A DNA stretch of 64,000 bases from Sedimentisphaerales bacterium (GTDB taxonomy: Bacteria; Planctomycetota; Phycisphaerae; Sedimentisphaerales; Anaerobacaceae), in the NCBI GenBank assembly GCA_016932095.1, contig JAFGDN010000089.1:1-64000 (forward strand). Reading direction: 5' to 3'. The translations under genes were made by a program, and so were the position numbers. Below, in pieces: positions 18,673-27,100 of this stretch (position 1 is the stretch's first letter; each line of letters opens with the position of its first letter). The notes under the pieces are model-generated. The model did no database searches and was not told where the DNA came from. It saw only the letters and a program-made list of their open reading frames with translations.

Positions 18673-19433
18673 CAGGTCGCGCCCTCGCAAAGCGGCAGGC
18701 AAATTGTAAACGCCGTCCCCTTCCCCGGCTCGCTGACGACGCTAATCGTCCCGTTATGAGCATCGACGATTTTTTTCACCGTCGCCAGGCCCAGACCCGC
18801 CCCGTCCGGCCGCGACGACTGATACGGCTCGAAAATGTGCGCAAGCCGTTCAGGCGATATTCCTCTGCCCGTGTCGCTGACCTGTATTTCTGCAAACCCC
18901 CCGCGACGCCCGGTCCTCAACATCAGCTCCCCGCCGGCCGCGAGCGCCTGCTGGGCGTTTATGAAAAGATTCAGCATCGCCTGCTTGAGCATACCGGAAT
19001 CGGCCACGCACCAAAGCGGGACCTTGTCAAGGCACTGCCGCATCGTTATCGAATGTCTGACCGCCTGCGGAATATAAAAATCGAATAAATCCGCCGCCAG
19101 CACGTTCAAATCCACAGGCGCCAATTTCGGCTGCGTCCGGTCCGCGTAACGCAGGAATCCATCCAGTATCTGCTCTAACCGCGTCGTTTCCTTTTCGATA
19201 ATGGCTAACTTCCTTCGCGCCCGGCCCAGACGCTCTCCATAATCCCCTAAGCCAGGCGGCTTGCACTGCCCCGCCGTGTCCGCAAGCTCCTCGTCAATCA
19301 GCCGAAGGTTGACCTTGATGGTTGAGAGTGGATTTTTTATCTCGTGTGCGATTACCCCTAACAGCCGGCCAAGCTCCTCGGCCTCTTTAGTATCTTTTAA
19401 TTTCACATCAGGTTGTTCAGCCCCTTTATTCAC
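18672..19433 (-). CDS. cytoplasmic sensor histidine kinase (NtrB-like)
   Basis: Partner of the following sigma-54 regulator. Phosphoacceptor His30 sits in AHEIKNPLSTIK, with an N box (NLFINAQQAL) and G boxes (VSDTGRGIS, GAGLGLATVKKI) in the C-terminal ATPase domain. There is no membrane segment and only about 20 residues before the H box, so no sensor domain is encoded. The signal must come from a partner protein or from the cytoplasm. One-base overlap with the regulator gene. Confidence 0.9.
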   Translation of the reverse strand: MNKGAEQPDVKLKDTKEAEELGRLLGVIAHEIKNPLSTIKVNLRLIDEELADTAGQCKPPGLGDYGERLGRARRKLAIIEKETTRLEQILDGFLRYADRTQPKLAPVDLNVLAADLFDFYIPQAVRHSITMRQCLDKVPLWCVADSGMLKQAMLNLFINAQQALAAGGELMLRTGRRGGFAEIQVSDTGRGISPERLAHIFEPYQSSRPDGAGLGLATVKKIVDAHNGTISVVSEPGKGTAFTICLPLCEGAT

Positions 19434-19528
19434 TGTTTTTTGCTTTGTAATTAAGTTTTTAAGGTTGATTTTTCAGGTATCGAAGCATAATTTTAACCAT
19501 AAACTTACGATTTAAGCAATGGAAATGT

Positions 19529-20215
19529 ATGGCTGAACCATCGGTATGGGTCATTATCCCGGCTTATAATGAAGGGCAGGTCCTGGCAGAGACGCTTAGA
19601 GAACTACAGGAATACAACGCCTCATATCATCTCGTTGTAGTCGATGACGGCTCGACGGACAATACCTCCGGGATAGCAAGAGAATTTGCCGTTCATCTTT
19701 TAGTGCATCCGATGAATCTCGGCCAAGGAGCGGCTCTGGCGACGGGGATAGAATACGCCCTGCGACAGAAAGCCGACATTGTTGTTACCTTTGACGCTGA
19801 TGGCCAGATGCGACCTGCCGATATCAACCCGCTGGTTGAAGCCGTCGTTAAAGACGGGTTGGACGTTGCCCTCGGGTCTCGATTCTTGAAATCGGCAGAT
19901 TCAAAAATGCCGACTCTCAAGAAAATCATCCTGAGATTGGGCACTATCTTTACAAGATTAACAACAGGGCTCAATATTACCGATACCCATAACGGCCTGC
20001 GGGCTTTCAAGGCCGAAACGTTCGCTAAACTTCACATAACACAAAACGGAATGGCCCACGCATCCGAAATACTCACGGCAATTGCCCGCTGTAAACTAAC
20101 TTACCGTGAGCTTCCGGTTACTATACGATATACCGAGTATTCAAAGAGGAAGGGGCAAGGCGCCTCAAATGCAATTAACATCTTATTTGAACTGTTTTCG
20201 AGAGGTGGAAAATGA
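19529..20215 (+). CDS. family 2 glycosyltransferase (polyprenyl-phosphate sugar synthase type)
   Basis: GT-A fold enzyme: VIIPAYNEGQVLAETL, VVDDGSTDNT and the metal-binding VTFDADGQM motif. Short, without C-terminal membrane helices, as in dolichyl/polyprenyl-phosphate mannose or glucose synthases. The DUF2304 membrane gene overlaps its stop (ATGA). Such pairs are common, the DUF2304 protein probably acting as membrane partner. The product could feed the neighbouring GT-C proteins at 13711 and 20557, which need lipid-linked sugars (inference). Confidence 0.87.
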   Translation: MAEPSVWVIIPAYNEGQVLAETLRELQEYNASYHLVVVDDGSTDNTSGIAREFAVHLLVHPMNLGQGAALATGIEYALRQKADIVVTFDADGQMRPADINPLVEAVVKDGLDVALGSRFLKSADSKMPTLKKIILRLGTIFTRLTTGLNITDTHNGLRAFKAETFAKLHITQNGMAHASEILTAIARCKLTYRELPVTIRYTEYSKRKGQGASNAINILFELFSRGGK

Positions 20216-20550
20216 TTACAATTAAGCTGATACTGATAGCGCTTCTTTTAGTAATCCTTAGGGCGTTTCTGGTTCAAAAGTCGCTTTTACTGATTAAAAG
20301 AGCGGTTGCAGTGCTGATGTTCGCGGGGCTATTGATTTTGGTGCTGTTTCCTGATATTTCGACGAGGGCGGCCAACATAATGGGCATCGGTCGCGGCGCC
20401 GACCTGCTTTTTTACCTCGCTCACCTTTTCTTTTTACTCGTAGCAGTAACGCTATGGCGGCGCACGATAACGCTCAACGACGCGGTAACACGGCTGGCCC
20501 GTGAACTTGCAATAAGAAACGCTGAAAGGCCAAATGAAAAAGCGGATTGA
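20212..20550 (+). CDS. DUF2304 membrane protein
   Basis: 112 residues with three predicted hydrophobic helices, an FPDISTRAANIMGIGRGADLLFYLA segment characteristic of DUF2304, and a charged C-terminal helix. Coupled to the preceding GT2 gene by a 4-base ATGA overlap. Known members accompany polyprenyl-phosphate glycosyltransferases; exact function not established. Confidence 0.8.
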   Translation: MITIKLILIALLLVILRAFLVQKSLLLIKRAVAVLMFAGLLILVLFPDISTRAANIMGIGRGADLLFYLAHLFFLLVAVTLWRRTITLNDAVTRLARELAIRNAERPNEKAD

Positions 20551-20556
20551 GCCATA

Positions 20557-22542
20557 TCAAGGCGAGGACTCCCGCTCTTTATAAAGTTTGATTCGTGTGT
20601 GTAACAATTCGATAAGGGGCTTGTTGTTTGCAGATAGCGCCAGTTCAAGGGCGGTTTGGGCCGTCTGCTCAGCTAAATCGGTATTGCCCCTTTTGAAATA
20701 ACACTCCGCAAGGGTCTCCAGAACCTCAGGATTTTTATAGCCGGTCAATTCCGCAGAACGGCGTGCAAGGTCAAACGCCCTGGCTGAATCTACGTCCTGC
20801 ACGTTTGGTCTCGAAATTAAGGCATAAGCTAAATTGTTGAGGGTCGCCGCGTCATCCGGCTTTATCTGCAACGACTTGTTGAAATGGCTGACTGCTTCAT
20901 CGAAGAATCCCTGCGACAACAGCGCTGCTCCGAGATTATTGTGAACATCTGCATAATCGGATTTAAACTCAAGAGCAGTGCGATAATAACCGACTGCTTT
21001 GTCGAGATTGCCCCGGAAGTGAGCAACACGCCCAAGATTAAAGTTGGCTTCAACATGATTGGGGTCTTTGAGCAATATCCTCCGATAAAGGTCGGCGGCC
21101 TCGTTGAGCCGATTTTGCGACTTCAGTAAATTTGCGAGCCCCAGCCGGCCGTTAGTGTAATCAGGATTTATTCTCAGAGAATTCTGATAACAGATCATCG
21201 CCTCGTCAATCCGCCCCTGTTTCTTGAATTCTGAGCCGAGGTTACAGTAACCCTTGTAGCTCATAGGATTCGCTTTTACCACGCTTTGCCATATAGATAG
21301 TGCGCTTTGATAATCCCTGTTGCGATAAATAGTGCGTGCAGTCAAGGCAACAATAACTGCTATCGCAATACCAAGACCAAGCCGGTTTGTTATGAGGTTG
21401 TGTTTCCCGGTTAAATACCCCAGCAAAAGATAGCTGCTTGTGACCGCGATTACCACCAGACCCGCTAAAGACAAATAAACCCTGTGCTCGAATATCAGGT
21501 CCGCTATCGGGACAAAGCTCGACGAGGGGACGAGTATTGCAAAAAACCAGACGAGGGGATAGCTCCAAACCCTGTTTTTTATAAATCCCCAAAATGTTAC
21601 TGCAAGGATAACCGCAACTGTCAACAGCGACGGGAAAATCAACCTCCACACCTTTATCACCGGCCAGGAGTAATAAAGGCACAAACGAGCCGGCCAAAAA
21701 CTGAGCTTTATATACCTGGCTATTACAGGGAACTGATTCATAGCGTAATCAATCGGTGTTATATCTATGGAGAAGCCCATTGTTTCCGATGGAGCCGAAG
21801 AAATCCTTACGGCAACAAGCACAAACCACGTGGCAGCCAGGCCGAGGTATAGTGCCCGGTGTTTTTTAATGGCAGCCCTAAAAGAATTTGCCGAAAAAGT
21901 CCTGTCGTATAGCAAAATGAGTACCGGAGCAGTTGCCATTACTTCTTTAGTAGTCATTCCGAGGGCGCAAAAAACAACGGATAATACAGGCCAAAGAATA
22001 GAACGATTCGGCTGCATAGACCTTATGGCGGTATAAACTGTAAGGAGGTAAAACAAGCCCGCCAGGGATTCCGCCCGCTGGACAATGTATGTAACGCTTT
22101 CGGTTTGAATTGGATGAACCAGCCAGATTGCAGCAGTAACAAACGCCAAAGATGCCGCAGCGGAACCGAATTTTTCCTTTAGCCGGCCGCTCAAAAAAGT
22201 TCTGCGAACAATACCATATAAAGCCAATGCTGCAAGGATATGAATAGCCAGGTTGACAAGATGGTATCCCCATACGTTGTATTTGCAAAAGGCATAATTA
22301 AGGGCAAAGGACAGCGTTAGAACCGGCCGGCCGGCCAGACCAGAGCGAGTCGGCAGCGAAAAAAAGTGTGTCGGCGGCCAAAGCTGACGGATAGCCGGAT
22401 TTTCCACAATGTTCGGAACGTCATCAAAAATGAAAGGACCGCCGAAACTGTTTGAATAGGCAATGAGTCCAACGATAACAAGCAACCCCGGGAAAAAACC
22501 TTCTATCAAAAACCCGTATTTACTATGGCTTTGGTGGGCCAT
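20557..22542 (-). CDS. TMTC-like membrane protein with TPR repeats, second copy
   Basis: Same layout as the protein at 13711-15657: an N-terminal GT-C type membrane domain with FGGPFIFDDVPNIVENP and HPIQTESVTYIVQRAESLAGL, then TPR units from about residue 415 (GYCNLGSEFKKQGRIDEA, YADVHNNLGAALLSQGFFDEA). A DUF1736-like segment is likely in between. Probable protein O-glycosylation role, unproven. It converges with the GT2/DUF2304 operon, from which it is separated by 6 bases. Confidence 0.75.
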   Translation of the reverse strand: MAHQSHSKYGFLIEGFFPGLLVIVGLIAYSNSFGGPFIFDDVPNIVENPAIRQLWPPTHFFSLPTRSGLAGRPVLTLSFALNYAFCKYNVWGYHLVNLAIHILAALALYGIVRRTFLSGRLKEKFGSAAASLAFVTAAIWLVHPIQTESVTYIVQRAESLAGLFYLLTVYTAIRSMQPNRSILWPVLSVVFCALGMTTKEVMATAPVLILLYDRTFSANSFRAAIKKHRALYLGLAATWFVLVAVRISSAPSETMGFSIDITPIDYAMNQFPVIARYIKLSFWPARLCLYYSWPVIKVWRLIFPSLLTVAVILAVTFWGFIKNRVWSYPLVWFFAILVPSSSFVPIADLIFEHRVYLSLAGLVVIAVTSSYLLLGYLTGKHNLITNRLGLGIAIAVIVALTARTIYRNRDYQSALSIWQSVVKANPMSYKGYCNLGSEFKKQGRIDEAMICYQNSLRINPDYTNGRLGLANLLKSQNRLNEAADLYRRILLKDPNHVEANFNLGRVAHFRGNLDKAVGYYRTALEFKSDYADVHNNLGAALLSQGFFDEAVSHFNKSLQIKPDDAATLNNLAYALISRPNVQDVDSARAFDLARRSAELTGYKNPEVLETLAECYFKRGNTDLAEQTAQTALELALSANNKPLIELLHTRIKLYKERESSP

Positions 22543-22586
22543 AAGATTTGGATGGTAACTTTTAATATATTTTGACCTGGACGATT

Positions 22587-24734
22587 TTACTTCTTCTTCG
22601 GCGGCTCTTTCTTCTTGTCGCTGCCGCCCATCTCCAATAACGCCGCCTTGCGCGAAAGCTTGAACCTGCCCTGGTCGTCAATGGACAAAAGTTTCACCGG
22701 TATCACGTCTCCGACTTTGCAGACGTTCTCGACGTTCTTGACGTAGCCGTCGCTCAGCTCGCTTATATGGCATAGCCCCTCGACCCCCGGCAGAAACTCC
22801 ACAAACGCCCCGAATTCCTTGACCGAAACAACCTTCGCGTTCGGATACAGGCGCCCCGGCTCCGGCGGCGTCGTCATCGCCTCGATTATTTCCTTTGCCT
22901 TCAGATGCCCGTCGCCGCCGATGCAGCTTATGAACACCGTCCCGTCCTCCTCGATTTCGATGGTGGTGTCGGTTTCTTCCTGCAGCGCCTTGATGTTCTT
23001 GCCGCCCGGCCCGATGATTTTCCCGATAAATTCCGGGTCAATTTCGATGGTTATCAGTTTCGGCGCATAAACGCTCAGCTCCGCCCTCGGCTTATCTATT
23101 GCCTTCGACATAATATCGAGGATTTTCAGCCGCGCCTGTCTCGCCTTCTCCATCGCCTCGACCATAATATTATGCGGCAGCCCCTCCGCCTTTATATCCA
23201 ATTGTATCGCCGTTATCCCCTCGGTCGTCCCGGCGACCTTGAAATCCATATCACCGTGATGGTCCTCGTCCCCGATGATGTCCGTCAGCAATACGTATCT
23301 GCCGCCGTCCTCGGCCGTCACCATACCGATTGATACGCCCGCCACCGCCTTCTTTATAGGCACACCAGCGTCCATCAGCGCCAGCGACCCCGCGCAAACC
23401 GACGCCATCGAGCTTGACCCGTTAGATTCGGTGATGTCTGAGACAATGCGAACCGTGTATGCGAACTCCTCTTCCGGCGGCCTCACCTGCTCCAATGCGC
23501 GTTCCGCCAGCGCCCCGTGCCCTATTTCACGCCGCCCAGGCCCCCGAACCGGCTTCACCTCGCCAACCGAAAACGGCGGAAAATTATAATGCAGCGTAAA
23601 ATTCTGAGTATATTCGTCCAGAAGCCCGTCGATTATCTGCGCGTCGCGGATTGTCCCCAGGGTCACTATGGCCAAAGATTGCGTCTCGCCGCGCGTGAAT
23701 AGCGCCGAGCCGTGAACTCGTGGCAAAATGGCCGCCTCGCAGCTTATCGGCCGGACGTCGTCATAGCCCCTGCCGTCCAATCGCTTGCCCTCAAGAACCT
23801 GCTTACGAACTATCTCGCCTTCAATTTTGTCGAATATCCGCTTGACCATCGCCTCAGCGGGCTGCTCAGCAGATTCTGATTCCGTTTGGCAGTGCTGCTC
23901 AATCAGCCGCTCCTGTATCTCCTTCACGGCCTCGCCTCGCTGCTGTTTTGCGGGTATTAGTTTTGCCCGGCTTAGCTCCTCGAAAATCTGTCCGCGAATC
24001 TTCGAGTAAAGCTCCGCGTCGATTTCCACTATCTCCGGCTTTTCCTTTTCGACCCCCGTCTTTTGCCTCAGCTCCTCAATCAGCTCACAGACGACCTTCA
24101 CCGCCTCGTGCCCGGCCTTCACCGCCTCCGCTACCACGGATTCTGGCAGCTCTTTTGCGGCGACTTCAATCATATTGATTGAGTCCTTCCGACCGCCAAT
24201 GAGAATATTCAGGGCGCCTTTATTCATTTGCTCGTGGGTGGGATTAACGACAATCTGACCATCGACCAGGCCAATCCGGCAGGCGCCCGTCGGCCCCATA
24301 AACGGTATCTTGCTTATTGTCAATGCCGCGCTGGCGCCTATCATCGCCGGAACGTCAGGGTCGTTGTCCTTGTCGGCGCTCAATACCGTTGCAATCACCT
24401 GCACCTCGTCGAAGTAACCGTCCGGAAACAGCGGCCGCAATGGACGGTCTATCATACGCGCCGTCAGCGTCTCTTTGGTGCTCGGCCTCCCCTCGCGCTT
24501 GATGAACCCGCCCGGAAATTTACCCGCCGCGCTTTGCTTTTCTCGATACTCCACGGAGAGCGGAAAAAAATCTATGTCTTCCGCGCGAGGCGGAGCCGAT
24601 ACCGCCGTCACTAACACGGCCGTTTCACCGTATTGCACGACCACCGCGCCGTCCGCCTGTCTTGCGATTTTCCCCGTCTCTACTGATAATTTCCTGCCCC
24701 CTATTTCACGTTCCACTCTGACCAAGTCAGGCAT
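22587..24734 (-). CDS. pnp: polyribonucleotide nucleotidyltransferase
   Basis: 3'-5' phosphorolytic exoribonuclease of RNA turnover. Two RNase PH-type domains flank a helical linker (second domain: LDGRGYDDVRPISCE, FTRGETQSLAIVTLG). They are followed by a KH domain (IGKIIGPGGKNIKALQEET) and an S1 domain (GAFVEFLPGVEGLCHISEL). Length 715 is normal. rpsO lies 106 bases upstream in the same direction, the common bacterial rpsO-pnp arrangement. The C-terminus ends in a lysine-rich tail. Confidence 0.97.
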   Translation of the reverse strand: MPDLVRVEREIGGRKLSVETGKIARQADGAVVVQYGETAVLVTAVSAPPRAEDIDFFPLSVEYREKQSAAGKFPGGFIKREGRPSTKETLTARMIDRPLRPLFPDGYFDEVQVIATVLSADKDNDPDVPAMIGASAALTISKIPFMGPTGACRIGLVDGQIVVNPTHEQMNKGALNILIGGRKDSINMIEVAAKELPESVVAEAVKAGHEAVKVVCELIEELRQKTGVEKEKPEIVEIDAELYSKIRGQIFEELSRAKLIPAKQQRGEAVKEIQERLIEQHCQTESESAEQPAEAMVKRIFDKIEGEIVRKQVLEGKRLDGRGYDDVRPISCEAAILPRVHGSALFTRGETQSLAIVTLGTIRDAQIIDGLLDEYTQNFTLHYNFPPFSVGEVKPVRGPGRREIGHGALAERALEQVRPPEEEFAYTVRIVSDITESNGSSSMASVCAGSLALMDAGVPIKKAVAGVSIGMVTAEDGGRYVLLTDIIGDEDHHGDMDFKVAGTTEGITAIQLDIKAEGLPHNIMVEAMEKARQARLKILDIMSKAIDKPRAELSVYAPKLITIEIDPEFIGKIIGPGGKNIKALQEETDTTIEIEEDGTVFISCIGGDGHLKAKEIIEAMTTPPEPGRLYPNAKVVSVKEFGAFVEFLPGVEGLCHISELSDGYVKNVENVCKVGDVIPVKLLSIDDQGRFKLSRKAALLEMGGSDKKKEPPKKK

Positions 24735-24840
24735 ATTTTACCCCTATCCTAAATCTGTTGCGGTTACGATGCTCGTTTTGTCCCACGCAGGCCGTTATAC
24801 GCAACCGATACGAGCCGCGCAACCGATAAACGTTTCACTT

Positions 24841-25107
24841 TTATTTCCGTAATCCAAGCCGCGATATGATTTCACGATACCGTTTCGGGTCTTCCTTGCC
24901 CACGTATTTCAACAACGCCGCCCTTTTGCCCACCATTTTCAAAAGCCCCCTGCGCGAGGAGTGGTCCTTGCGATGCGTGTTAAAATGCTCCGTCAGCTCG
25001 TTTATACGCTCCGTCAGTATCGCAATCTGAACCTCCGGAGAACCCGTATCGCCCTTGTGCGTCTCGTAATCGCGAATCACCTTTTCTTTTTTCGTCTTTG
25101 TCAGCAT
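24841..25107 (-). CDS. rpsO: 30S ribosomal protein S15
   Basis: 88 residues with the family hallmarks [36 protein letters not shown] and KRAALLKYV. Binds 16S rRNA during small-subunit assembly. First gene of rpsO-pnp. Confidence 0.97.
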   Translation of the reverse strand: MLTKTKKEKVIRDYETHKGDTGSPEVQIAILTERINELTEHFNTHRKDHSSRRGLLKMVGKRAALLKYVGKEDPKRYREIISRLGLRK

Positions 25108-25613
25108 CTTGTCAAATTAACCTTTCCATAAGAGTAATCTGCCGAAACCTTTATAGCACCTACAATTACGAACGGGATATTCTAACAGTTTTCTTCTCTT
25201 CTGCAAGCGCCAATAATCAAAAATTACCGCCGTTGATTCCGCGAATCCCCCCGCTAATGTTTAGCCGCCGCCGATTCGTCGGCGCAATCTACCCTTATAT
25301 GGCGCTTTTCTCCGCCTCCGGCGCAATCCCGGAATAATCATCATCAATACAAAAAACACTGCGGAACCCTGCACAAATAACGAATGAAAATGTTTCATTT
25401 AACCGCAAAAATTTGCGACCGAAAATATTCCCGCTAATTGACCCTCCTTCCCCTCATTGTCCCTCTGCACCGGCTCGCTCCGCTCGACGTCCCCGACCAC
25501 GTGCCTTTGCACGTCCTCTCAAAGCAATGAGGAAAACGCCGTCGTCACGATTTTCCCAAAATAAAAAAGGCCTCGCGTCGCAAGGCCTTTCCTTGGTTTC
25601 AATTAAAGGTTGC
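25108..25613. other. intergenic region between rpsO and the cold-shock gene
   Basis: No gene. It should hold the rpsO-pnp promoter on the minus strand. An imperfect inverted repeat spans about 25452-25534 (CCTCATTG ... CAATGAGG) with GGCTCGCTCCGCTCG inside, resembling a dispersed palindrome. The cold-shock gene terminator lies at its right end. Confidence 0.4.
25563..25590 (-). terminator. rho-independent terminator of the cold-shock gene
   Basis: On the minus strand AAAGGCCTTGCGACGCGAGG continues into CCTTTTTTAT. The stem is AAAGGCCT/AGGCCTTT and the loop about 12 bases including weak pairs, with a T run, placed 23 bases after the stop codon. Confidence 0.8.
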
Positions 25614-25817
25614 CTATTTCGGCACTACGTTTGTCGCGCAGGGGCCTTTTTTGCCCTCGCCGACCGTGTATTCAACCTTCTGTCCTTCGTCCAGATTTGC
25701 GTACCCCTCTGTCTTGATTTCAGAGTGGTGAACGAACATGTCCGGCCCCCCGTCGTCGGCGACGATAAAGCCGTAACCTTTTTGACCATTGAACCATTTT
25801 ACTGTTCCTGAACTCAC
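25614..25817 (-). CDS. cold-shock domain protein (CspA family)
   Basis: 67-residue single OB-fold RNA chaperone. RNP1 KGYGFIV and RNP2 MFVHHSEI are present, with the start MSSGTVKWFNGQ typical of the family. The start codon is GTG (25817) with a strong AAGGAG 8 bases upstream. A long leader upstream is possible. Confidence 0.95.
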   Translation of the reverse strand: MSSGTVKWFNGQKGYGFIVADDGGPDMFVHHSEIKTEGYANLDEGQKVEYTVGEGKKGPCATNVVPK

Positions 25818-26421
25818 AATAATACTCCTTGGCCTCAGAATTGGCCGTCAATCTGTAATATGCCTCTCACGTTTTTTGTTGGAGAATACCCTTGAAAGGC
25901 GAAAAGATATGCTCTACAAGACAGTCATTATACGGCATTTTCCTCCCCCTGCATAATAAATAATAAAATTTTATTCAATATTCGCAAAAAAGGCCGTTCT
26001 GACGCCGATTATCACAGATTTCTTATGTTCAGATGATTGTCATTCCCGCGAACTTTATTCGCCTGTGGCGAAGCGGGAATCCACTTTTCCGATTGCTCAA
26101 CTTTCTGCTGTCTAATGCTCAACTGCGTAAGCGGCCCAGGCCGTCAATATCGCCTGGAACCGTCGCGTCAAAGCTGAAATTCAGCCCCGTTATTCCCGTT
26201 GGCGGAAATTGTCTGTTAATGAGATGATTTTACCGGCTTTTTCTCAGTATTTTATCAATCCAAAAGGGGGTGACTATGCGTTGGATTGCTATAAATTTTT
26301 CTAAAATCGTCTCACATTTTGCCTATTTTACGTGAAAAGGTCGCTGAACCACCACACATATCGTAATCGTATTGAGACTGATGGGTAACAGTGGTTTGGC
26401 CTCTATTGGTGATAGTTTCAC
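25818..26421. other. non-coding region upstream of cold-shock gene and of a broken dockerin gene
   Basis: No convincing gene. It contains a palindromic repeat at 26037-26082. The sequence between 26100 and 26421 may be eroded coding DNA of the dockerin relative whose end is at 26625, but I could not reconstruct a frame. Confidence 0.35.
26037..26082. repeat. small palindromic repeat (ATTCCCGC/GCGGGAAT)
   Basis: ATTCCCGC at 26042-26049 and GCGGGAAT at 26073-26080 form a hairpin, preceded by TTGTC. This is the layout of widespread REP-like units. Confidence 0.6.
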
Positions 26422-26625
26422 TTGCGGCCTTCAATCGCCCTAAGCCGTCAACGGTTACGCTGCCAACCCGAGATACAATGGCTTGCTACCGACGGCACAG
26501 GCGCTCGCAGTTTGCCGTTGATAGAGCCAACGAATCTCAGCCCGACCGGTTCACCGCAGAAGATTAACCTTATGGATTATGCAATAATGATGCAGAACTG
26601 GTTAGTGCAGGATTTGTGGCCATAG
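26422..26625 (+). pseudogene. 3' remnant of a dockerin-type gene
   Basis: Only the last codons look like real protein: INLMDYAIMMQNWL resembles the second half of a dockerin-like repeat as seen in planctomycete secreted proteins. The upstream part shows no recognisable domain or ribosome site. Like the intact dockerin gene at 27101-28639 it is followed by a hairpin terminator and then by a near-identical string (GCGAATTCGATTGACCGG at 26712, GCGAATTCAATTGACCGG at 28728). This indicates a partial duplication of gene end plus downstream DNA. Confidence 0.6.
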
Positions 26626-26646
26626 CATTGAGTTTTAGTTAAATCT

Positions 26647-26690
26647 CAGGGGTCTGCCTGACCGAAAGGTTTAGCAGACCCCTGTTTTTT
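26647..26690 (+). terminator. rho-independent terminator
   Basis: CAGGGGTCTGC and GCAGACCCCTG form a perfect 11-bp stem with a 16-base loop, followed by TTTTTT. It sits 21 bases after the dockerin remnant, showing that a transcribed gene once ended here. Confidence 0.85.
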
Positions 26691-26969
26691 GGGGCAAAAC
26701 CGGGGCGCGGTGCGAATTCGATTGACCGGAGCCGGGCAATCTTTGATTAAATGCGTCGGATTTGATTGGGGGGCGTTTTGTGCTGCTGTAATCCCTTTTG
26801 CATAGTGGGCTTATATAAATTGTAGTAAATTCTTGGAAAAAAAATTTGACTTTTACCGGGTCGGGTGATAGCTTGCGCCTTCGAGTTGGGCGAAAATAAG
26901 AGGGACATCCCAGACAACACGCACCCCGTGTTCGCCGAAAAAATTATTGTTTGATTTCGGAGGTCGAAT
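26691..26969. other. intergenic region before the dockerin-protein gene
   Basis: No gene. Contains the string shared with the region after 28639 (26712-26729) and a candidate promoter at 26846-26874. Confidence 0.4.
26846..26874 (+). promoter_or_regulatory. candidate promoter of the dockerin-protein gene
   Basis: TTGACT, 17 bases, then TAGCTT. The -35 match is good, the -10 match weak. It would give a leader of about 220 bases holding a short peptide ORF and a predicted hairpin domain. Confidence 0.3.
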
Positions 26970-26996
26970 ATGAGCATATCTGAAATGATTTTGTAA
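26970..26996 (+). CDS. candidate 8-codon leader peptide
   Basis: ATG with a very good ribosome site (CGGAGG, 6 bases upstream) encodes MSISEMIL and stops exactly where a predicted stem begins (26997). It lies 105 bases before the dockerin-protein start. The position suggests translational or attenuation control, but conservation is unknown and a chance occurrence is possible. Confidence 0.3.
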   Translation: MSISEMIL

Positions 26997-27054
26997 CCGG
27001 CAAACCCTGTTCATAGTTTCAACTCGGCTTTGGAATGCCGAAGGTATAAGCCGG
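26997..27054 (+). ncRNA. candidate structured 5' leader of the dockerin-protein gene
   Basis: An outer stem CCGGC (26997-27001)/GCCGG (27050-27054) encloses an inner hairpin TCGGC/GCCGA (27024-27028 and 27037-27041). I looked for known riboswitch signatures. The string GGCAAACC recalls the GEMM (c-di-GMP-I) motif, but the other required conserved pieces are missing. Confidence 0.3.
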
Positions 27055-27100
27055 AAAGGAAAAAATCAGAACAGCAAAGTAAATCCAGGAGGCATAAATT

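Noticed and set aside
22819-24852. Several long plus-strand frames opposite pnp
   Set aside because: They are antisense shadows of a G+C-rich conserved gene with proline/arginine/serine-rich products.
26997-27054. c-di-GMP-I (GEMM) riboswitch
   Set aside because: Only a GGCAAACC string fits; the GACGCAAAGCC element and the tetraloop receptor are missing.
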